Assembly (NCBI GenBank): GCA_036245525.1
Contig: BTPG01000007.1
Span: 126,836,127 to 126,900,126 of the forward strand
Length of the DNA: 64,000 nt
Source: Semisulcospira habei
Taxonomy: Eukaryota; Mollusca; Gastropoda; Semisulcospiridae
Direction: 5' to 3'
Shown here: positions 55,355-64,000 of the stretch, in pieces
Layout: every line of letters starts with the position of its first letter
How positions within the stretch are numbered: position 1 is the first letter of the stretch
The notes under the pieces: generated by a model
What the model saw: only the letters and a program-made list of their open reading frames with translations
The model's database searches: none
Told to the model about the DNA's origin: nothing
Position numbers and translations under genes: made by a program

Positions 55355-58171
55355 AACAAAAAAAGACAAAAATTACGAGTGGGTCATCTCAACGTTTTTC
55401 ATCTTTATAATAAGATATCTGACCTGTCAGCGTTCCTTAACAGTCCCACACCGTTCGACATTTTCGGCCTTACCGAGTCACGCCTAAATTCAAACATCAG
55501 TGATGATGCCGTGAAAATTCCTAATTTTAGTATCATGAGAAGAGATTCTTCCTGTCACGGTCAAACAGGCATTGGTGTATACGTTCATCACTCTATTGAA
55601 CACTTAGTCCGTAGGCGTAAAGACTTAGAAACGGCTGAAGTAGAGTGTGTTTGGATTGAGGTCACGAGCCCGTACTGCTCACCGTCATTTGTCGGTTTTC
55701 TTTACCGCAATCCGGCCTCTACCTTTGAGTGGTATGACAATTTTACTACTAACCTAGACAAAGTTTGTAAAGGGCAAAATGACGTAATTCTTTTAGGTGA
55801 CTTTAATATACACATGATTAAACCCCATCCCGCATGGGAAACTACATCTTCTTTATTTGGCCTAGTACAGCTAGTTAAATCCCCCACCAGAATTACCGCC
55901 AATGACGAGCTCTACGCTCATTGACCACGTCTATACAAACAAGCCGCAGGCGGTGACCGATGTTAGTGTTTCAGATCTTGGTGTTAGTGATCACTGCCCC
56001 GTGATTTGTTGCTGGTCTGTAAAACTCCACAAATTAAAGAAACATAGTCATACTACAACAACCTACAGGTCGTTTAAGCACTTCAATCGTAATACCTTTC
56101 TACCTGATCTCAGTAATACTCCTTTTGACGAGGTCCTCCTCGCAGATGATCCAAATATTGCGCTGTCCACTTGGTACAGTTTATTCCTTGGAGTATTAGC
56201 CAGACATGCGCCAATTAGAACAAAAAGAGTAAAGAGTGAGATACTTCACCCTTGGTTGACAAAAGAAATAATGCATGCTATGTCGGTGCGAAATGACCTA
56301 AAAAGAGAAAAGAACTTGATGATTTTAAAAAGCAGCGAAACCATGTGAGATCAATGGTGCGCGCCGCGAGGAGGGACTTTATCCGCAACACTGTCAAGGA
56401 CAACAAAGATGTGTCAGCAGTGTGACGGGTACTAAATTCGATCACCCGAGGCAATAGTAGTAGGTCAACAACTATCCCTAGTAATCTCTCCGCCGACACA
56501 TTCAGCGAACATTTTCTGTCTGTTGCGGATTTGATAATAATTACTCTTAGTCGCGATACAGAGGCTGACATATGCCCAGATTACTTAGTTAATTTCTGCA
56601 ACAGAAAAACAATTGGCACACCACCATTTAATATCCCCACACTTACTGTGCACGAAGTGGGCAAATTAATTAGTGACTTAGCTAATAAGAAGTCCTCCGG
56701 ACATGATGATATTAGCTCACAAATATTAAAGTTGTCTATACCATACATCGTAGAGACCCTTACTTATATTTACAACTTATGTATTCAAAACAATGTATTC
56801 CCTACAGACCTTAAAGTCGCAAAAGTCGTTCCACTGCCAAAATCAAAAGATCGTACTGACCCTAACAACTATAGACCCATTTCTCTGCTGTCAGTATTAT
56901 CTAAACCCCTCGAAAGGCATATACATAAACACCTGTCTGTCTACTTAGAATCACGAAAGTTGCTCCATTCGTCTCAGTCAGGATTTCGCCCTCGGCACTC
57001 ATGCCATACGGCTCTGAGCAGATTAACAGACACATGGCGTTCAAATATGAATAATTCGCAGCTGACAGGTGTAATCTATCTTGACTTTAAAAAGGCTTTC
57101 GACTAAGTGAACCATACAATATTGATTTCTAAACTTAAGCATTATCTTCGAAACGACATGGCTGTTTCGTTGTTTACGTCATACCTCGAAAATAGGAAGC
57201 AGAAAGTAATTGTAAATGGAGCCTACTCTTCTACTAAAGATGCAAAACTCGGAGTTCCGCAGGGGTCAATCTTAGGTCCTCTTTTATTTTGTATTTACAT
57301 CAATGACCTACCTCTAAGTCTAACTTACGCAGCAGCACAGTGTGATATGTTCGCCGATGATACCGCAATCTACACAGCTAACAAAGACATAATTGTAGTT
57401 GAAAACGGCCTTCGACAAAGTCTCGATGATATAGCAGCATGGTGTAAAGTCAACTCCATGATTCTGCATCCTACTAGAACAAAATCTATGATTATTGCAA
57501 CCCGCCAAAAGCATCAGATGAAACCATTAAAGCTTAATCTATCACTCGGCGATGACATCATAGAACAGGTAGCCGAACATCGTCTATTGGGGTTTACAAT
57601 TGATAATCAGCTCAGGTGGCAGATGCACATTGACAATGTATGTAAAACGGTCTCTAGAAATGTCTTTATGTTATCGAAATTAAAGTATTTCACAGATAGT
57701 GAAACCAGAACATTGTTCAGTAATGCACACATCTTGTCACATATAAACTACGCATCGACAGTGTGGGATTGTTGCAGTGATGTCCACTTTAAAAAAAACT
57801 AAATTTTTTACATAGGAGAATGGCAAAATTAATTCTTCCCGACCCTCACTTGACAACCGAGGAAAAACTCAATAAAACTGGATTCCTACCCCTTCAAAAT
57901 CACTTTAAATTTAACAAAGGGGTACTGATGTTTAAAGTGTGTAACCATAATGCTTCAGAATATTTAATAGGTCTGTTTAAAAAATCAGATTCCTGCTATG
58001 GGAATATGAGGGGTCTTTATATTGTTCCAAAACCCCGAATAGATTTATTTAAATCCACTTTGTCATTTGCGGGTTCCACACTGTGGAACTCACTCCCACA
58101 TGACGTTAAAGCCACTCCGACATAATCTCGTTTCAAGACAAATCTTTATAGATACCTGACATCACTCAAAT
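55355..58171 (+). pseudogene. CR1/jockey-like LINE ORF2, nearly complete, inactivated
   Basis: Endonuclease: VGHLNVFHLYNKISDL, IFGLTESRLN, DVILLGDFNIHMI and, after a frame slip at about 55915, GVSDHCPVICC. Linker: HAPIRTKRVKSE, then a slip near 56330 and a TGA near 56424. RT: KSSGHDDISSQILK, NNYRPISLLSVLSKPLERHI, SGFRPRHSCHTAL, YLDFKKAFD then TAA in place of the usual Leu, GVPQGSILGPLLF, FADDTAIYT. C-terminus: ICKTV-like VCKTVSRNVFMLSKLKYF, a slip near 57795, then FAGSTLWNSLPHDVK. ORF1 is absent. The 3' UTR ends AATAAAGATTCATTGATTC and joins a CT array. It is the most complete LINE here. Confidence 0.9.
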
Positions 58172-58238
58172 AATAATATCTAGTTAAACGTAGACACACG
58201 AATGTACGTGTATATTCTAACTATCATGTGTATGTGCG

Positions 58239-58271
<33 letters not shown>

Positions 58272-58467
58272 ACGCGTGTGTGCGTGCATGCGTGTGTTTG
58301 TATTTAGTGGACTGTATATTTTGTATCACTGTGCTTTGGTGTCCCTATTCTATGTATATTTTGTACATAGCTAGTCGTAGTTTTAGCAACGGCAGGTACG
58401 AAAAATAATATAGTCATTGACTGTGTTAATATCTTCACCGTTGTAAAATAAAGATTCATTGATTCAT

Positions 58468-58472
<5 letters not shown>
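58172..58472 (+). repeat. LINE 3' UTR with GT tract
   Basis: Short GT array at 58243-58270, then sequence to AATAAAGATTCATTGATTCA. Confidence 0.7.
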
Positions 58473-59230
<758 letters not shown>

Positions 59231-59366
59231 CATCACCCCCACCCCGGGTATGCGCTGGGGGACTTGGGTGGGGTTAACTACTTTTTAGTTCCCACGGTCA
59301 CCCTGGTCAACCCTACTGGGTGGGTTTTCCCCTCTATTATGGGGCATGTGTTTCTGTCTACCCTTG
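59231..59366 (+). mobile_element. SINE-like retroposon, 5' part only
   Basis: Head CACCCCCACCCCGGGTATGC, body CACCCTGGTCAACCC and GTGTTTCTGTCTACCCTTGG. It stops abruptly where the TRIM fragment begins. Confidence 0.8.
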
Positions 59367-59723
59367 GAGCAGCTGTTTGTGGTGCTGGAGGGAGGGAAGA
59401 CACCAGACTGCCAGCTCAGAGTGCAGCTGTACCTACGAAATAAGCAAAACCCCATAGCCACGCCTGTAGCGCCGTGCCAGCCGTCGGACGTGTGTTTTTA
59501 CACGCTGGGCGTCCAGGAGGTGCTGCTGGTAGCTGATGAGCTGAACGACGCCATCCACGTGGTGAACGTGCAGGACAGGCGCCTGAGCTTCGCGCAGTAC
59601 CTGTCCCCGGGCTGTACGCTGCTGGTGCAGCCCACGGCGCTCAACACGGACATGAGAGGCCGCCTGTGGGTTGCCTGTAGGGGCGGCGTGATTCTCACTT
59701 GTACAATCAAAAGGAAAAGGTGA
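59367..59723 (+). pseudogene. TRIM copy 4, 3' fragment only
   Basis: About 118 codons matching the last part of the TRIM genes (EQLFVVLEGGKTPDCQLRVQ to ILTCTIKRKR), with a short internal deletion (IATPVAPC against IATYIPPVAPF). RING, B-box and coiled coil are absent. The frame is still open and the flank downstream is duplicon sequence (H3 at 59830-59938). A leftover of a fourth gene. Confidence 0.9.
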
Positions 59724-59829
59724 TTTGCACCAACAAATGTGCAACTGGGGAACATAAGTATATTCAGAGCAGGATGATGATTGAACTAGATGTTTCTTTC
59801 TTATCGCATGTGCATGTGCAGAACAATTC

Positions 59830-59938
59830 CCCAATGCGCAAACAGACATCTGGCCGATGTCGGCCGCCATTGGCCCGCACACAACCCTGCGCGGGCCAAC
59901 GGCTGCCGACGTCGTCCCGATGGCCTTTGCGCACTGGG
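59830..59938. repeat. Hairpin element H3, TRIM duplicon 4
   Basis: CCCAATGCGCAAACAGACAT pairs with GATGGCCTTTGCGCACTGGG around GTCGGCCGCCATTGGCCCGC. Confidence 0.88.
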
Positions 59939-60186
59939 TTCATGACTCGACTTTTTCAACCGAATGGCCGAATTTCCTTGACGTTGACAAATGCATGTAT
60001 GTATAGCACTGCCTTCTTCCCCCACTTAAACATCCGAGAACAAAAATAGCACTTTTTTTTCAAGTGACAAGCGTCCCAAAACTGAAGAAACAAATGGTAC
60101 TGCATCTTTCAAGACAGCTTAAAGGGATCACTATGACCTATATATTACAATGAAAGGATAAAGTAACTCTGGTCATTTGTGGTATA

Positions 60187-60386
60187 TTAACCCCTTCCCT
60201 GCCACTGGACTCATATTTGTGTTTTCATTTGTGTCCTTTCAACGACTGATAGTATTGATAGCCACATTTATTCTGGAATACAAATTGGTCTCTGCAAGTG
60301 ACATAGATCCCCATGAGCCCCCGCGACTGATATATGTCTCTTGCAGCTGGACCTTGTTCGCTTTTTGTCGGCTGTGAAGGGGTTAA
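60187..60386. mobile_element. piggyBac-like TTAA MITE, core deleted
   Basis: TTAA at both edges, ends CCCCTTCCCTGCCACTGGAC and GTGAAGGGG. The central hairpin has lost one arm (CCCCCGCGACTGATATATGT). Confidence 0.85.
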
Positions 60387-60616
60387 ACCACTGGCTATGC
60401 TGAATCCGTAATTTATATTCCGAATCAGTCTGTGCTGCACTGATTTCCATATTATTCAAAGAAATCATAGCTGTGAGCATGACAAACACTTTCGGATCAC
60501 ATCTGGTCGGACTGAGTTTTTGTTTGTTTGTTTGTTTGTTACAGAAGAAAACACAAACTCTCAAATGTTACATTTTTCAAATCAGTAAAAGTAAGACCGT
60601 CTGTGTGTGCGTGCGT

Positions 60617-60661
<45 letters not shown>

Positions 60662-60725
60662 GTCGTGCTTGTGATTGTGTGTGTGTGTGTATGTATGTAT
60701 GTGTGTGTGTGTGTGTTTGGTCGTG
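60387..60725. repeat. Duplicon 4 spacer and GT array
   Basis: Matches the copy 1 spacer (CACTTTCGGATCACATCTGG, CAAATGTTACATTTTTCAAA). GT array 60600-60720 with GGTCGTGCTT twice. Confidence 0.85.
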
Positions 60726-62045
<1,320 letters not shown>

Positions 62046-62073
62046 TGTATGTGTATGTGTGTGTGTGTGTGTG

Positions 62074-62146
<73 letters not shown>

Positions 62147-62324
62147 TTTTCTGAGGTATAGTCATTACTATGTATACAGAAAATGTGTGCACAGGTCTGA
62201 ATGCATTCATGCACCCACTTTGTCAATGCATTCGTCCACCCATGCATTCGTCCCAAACAAACATTTCAATCCAGTTCCAACTTTTTCTTTATTGCATGCA
62301 GAGAAACACGCACAGAGAGTAACT
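62046..62324. repeat. GT array and duplicon 4 spacer, second half
   Basis: GT array to about 62142, then spacer sequence resuming the duplicon (GATTTTCTGAGGTATAGT, CATTCATGCACCCACTT). Confidence 0.85.
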
Positions 62325-62393
62325 GTGTGCTGGTGTGTGATTTTGAACCTTACGAATTAAGTCGTAAGGTCCAAAATCACAGACCTGCACACA
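62325..62393. repeat. Hairpin element H5, TRIM duplicon 4
   Basis: TGTGATTTTGAACCTTACGA pairs with TCGTAAGGTCCAAAATCACA. Confidence 0.88.
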
Positions 62394-62455
62394 AACCTAT
62401 CCATATCTCACATTAAATCAACAAATTCCCCTTTAATTCCCGCCATACACCGTAC

Positions 62456-62660
62456 AACACCTTCACCGCCAGTGGGTGCAGACTGTGTTTCTGTCATCTT
62501 CATCAACTCAACACCAGTGAGCCCCAGCCGTCCCAGGAACACGGATTCAAAGTGGCCTCAGCAAGAGGCATAGATCCTCATGAGCCCCCGCAACGCGGGG
62601 GCTCATGAGGATCTATGTCTCTTGCCTTTGGATCTTGTTCATTTTCCTCTCGGCCTTCAA
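62456..62660. mobile_element. Hairpin MITE, TRIM duplicon 4
   Basis: Perfect hairpin at 62563-62620: GGCATAGATCCTCATGAGCC pairs with GGCTCATGAGGATCTATG around CCCGCAACGCGGG. Confidence 0.88.
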
Positions 62661-62986
62661 GATGTTTATACGCGATTATAGCATTTTCCTGAGAAACGCC
62701 GGTATGGCATATTGCACGGTAACGGCATGGCGGGCTTCTAACCTTTACCCTACGAGCGCGCCGAGGTAGCTGTTGAGCAGCGTGCAGTTCTGGACCGGCG
62801 TGGGCAGGTTGCTGTCGATGAGGTTGGTGGGGGTCAGTGCTTGCGCCCGCGGTGCAGACCGCTCGAAACGCTTCAACTACTCACGGCAGTCACGGTTTGT
62901 GGCGAAGAGGCTGGGGTTCCCGCCACAGAAAATAGTAAGCCACTGAAGCACACAGGATTAGACATGTTGATACAATGGTCATATTT

Positions 62987-63074
62987 TAGTAAGCAAACGA
63001 TCTTAGGGCCGACGTTGGCCGCAGTGCGCGGGTCCACTGCGGCCGAGGAAGGTCAGATGACCGTTTGCTGACTG
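62987..63074. repeat. Hairpin element H4, core shortened
   Basis: GTAAGCAAACGATCTTAGGG pairs with GATGACCGTTTGCTGACTG; about 17 bases of the core are missing compared with copies at 11430 and 22384. Confidence 0.85.
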
Positions 63075-63699
63075 GGTGTATGGCCATTCGATTCCCATTA
63101 ACATTCCTATAATGCCCCCTCCCCCCCCCCCCACTCCCCCTCCAAGTCAGTCTTTCCAGGTTAGAATCCACACTACGAAATGTGTCTACCAAGCCACGTG
63201 TACAACGCAAAGAAAATCTTAACAAAGAAAGAACACGTTTAGAAAGGACTCTGACATGTACAACATAATTTATTATTACCTTTTTAAAAATAGAACTGGA
63301 AAATATGTATGTATCTTTTAAAGTCTCCTTTATTTATATAAGAGACTTTTTAGGATGGGTCGAGGCGGAGCAAATTCAAAAGAATACCCGTGACGACAAA
63401 GGCGGGCTTGTCTGAAAATGTAACAGCCAAAGTAACCAGAAAAAAATGATGTCATGTGTAGTTACGCTAACTTCGCTGCTGAACGTCCTTTTGGCCGGAA
63501 ACGCAGTGTGTGTGTTCGCGCGCGCGCGCGCGCGTGTGTGTATGTGCGTGCGAGCGCGCGTGTGTGTGTGTGTTTGTATGTGTGTTTGTGCGCGCCTATG
63601 TATGTAAACAACAGAATCTCTGATGTGTGTGTACGTACAAAAAGACACTTTGAATCATTCTATTGTATCTCTCTTGGCTTGACTTCGCGAACGAAGATT
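63075..63699. other. No gene seen
   Basis: C run at 63119-63131. GC/GT alternating array at 63507-63600, which could form Z-DNA. Sequence to about 63230 still follows the end of duplicon 1 (CCACGTGTACAACGCAA). Confidence 0.6.
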
Positions 63700-64000
63700 T
63701 TATAGGAGTTGCCCACGACGTCTGCAGGCTTGTTCGTGGCTGCGGAGGCCAATCCGAGACAGGCAGGTTCGACCGCAGTGGCTGCAGGGGAAGGTATGGC
63801 CAGGGTTCTGAGCTGCGGCATCTCTGTTTTTTCTCCTGAGCCGCTTGTCCTTAAGGCTAGCTCTGTGAGAGTCCTCAAAGGAGACAGCTGCCTTGTAAAT
63901 GGTGGAGCGCCAGGTGTCACGGTCCGCAGCAAGCGAAGACCACTGGTGGTGGTCGATTTGGCAGGCACTAAGTGACTTCTTGAGACACTCTTTGTATCTC
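63700..64000 (-). pseudogene. LINE ORF2 C-terminal end with C2HC zinc finger
   Basis: One open frame on the - strand enters from beyond the window edge and stops with TAA at 63700-63702. It reads WSSLAADRDTWRSTIYKAAV, a basic linker (KDKRLRRKNRDAA), then a zinc finger CSHCGRTCLSRIGLRSHEQ followed by AC (C-x2-C-x12-H-x4-C). This C-terminal finger preceded by a helical block is typical of RT polyproteins of LINE elements in invertebrates. There is no ATG because the rest lies outside the window. It could be part of an intact element. Confidence 0.8.

Overview
This is a repeat-dense nuclear segment from an animal. No ribosomal, tRNA, bacterial or organellar genes were seen. Non-LTR retrotransposons with APE-type endonuclease and jockey/CR1/RTE-type reverse transcriptase, an SGNH-esterase ORF1, a PIF/Harbinger-like transposase, YqaJ and tyrosine-recombinase domain genes, very long di- and tetranucleotide tracts and an expanded intronless TRIM family together suggest a marine invertebrate, most likely a mollusc (perhaps a gastropod). 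The species call is inference.

Host-like genes. Three full-length, uninterrupted TRIM (RING, B-box 2, coiled coil, C-terminal propeller-like) genes lie on the + strand at 7822-9561, 18798-20546 and 48418-50160. A fourth, 5'-truncated copy is at 59367-59723. Each sits in a duplicated block (duplicon) of about 3.9 kb that also carries the 5' leader with a conserved splice acceptor and the same order of hairpin elements downstream. Copy 3's block is cut short near 50651 by an RTE-like element, and copy 4's block is split by a LINE. One further long gene, on the - strand at 35456-37888, encodes zinc fingers plus a tyrosine-recombinase fold with all catalytic residues readable. One base in a G run separates its C-terminus.

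Mobile DNA by region. 0-7.4 kb: foldback arm, RTE-like LINE, a 165-bp tandem repeat, two CR1/jockey-like LINE remnants. 7.7-11.6 kb: TRIM duplicon 1. 11.6-18.6 kb: duplicated non-coding blocks shared with 30.3-31.3 and 40.1-41.2 kb, hairpin and hAT-like MITEs, a SINE-like insertion, LINE and gag fragments. 18.6-22.5 kb: TRIM duplicon 2. 23-29 kb: a decayed PIF/Harbinger (ISL2EU-like) transposase facing a decayed SWIM-YqaJ-PHD gene; the latter is split by a probable 1,630-bp solo LTR. 30-35 kb: duplicated blocks and SINE-like copies. 35.4-37.9 kb: recombinase-fold gene. 38-46.9 kb: MITEs, duplicated blocks, a CR1-like LINE with an endonuclease segment split by a 470-bp foldback and a separate esterase ORF1. 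46.9-50.6 kb: a non-autonomous hAT-like transposon, then TRIM duplicon 3. 50.6-58.5 kb: RTE-like LINE with a nested LINE, tandem hairpin units, a nearly whole CR1-like ORF2. 58.5-63.1 kb: long TATC arrays and truncated TRIM duplicon 4. 63.7-64 kb: C-terminal end of another LINE.

The recurring theme is palindromic DNA. I count at least eight hairpin or foldback types. Several carry TTAA ends like piggyBac MITEs, several sit at fixed places in the TRIM duplicons, and several can be checked against empty sites inside this same window.
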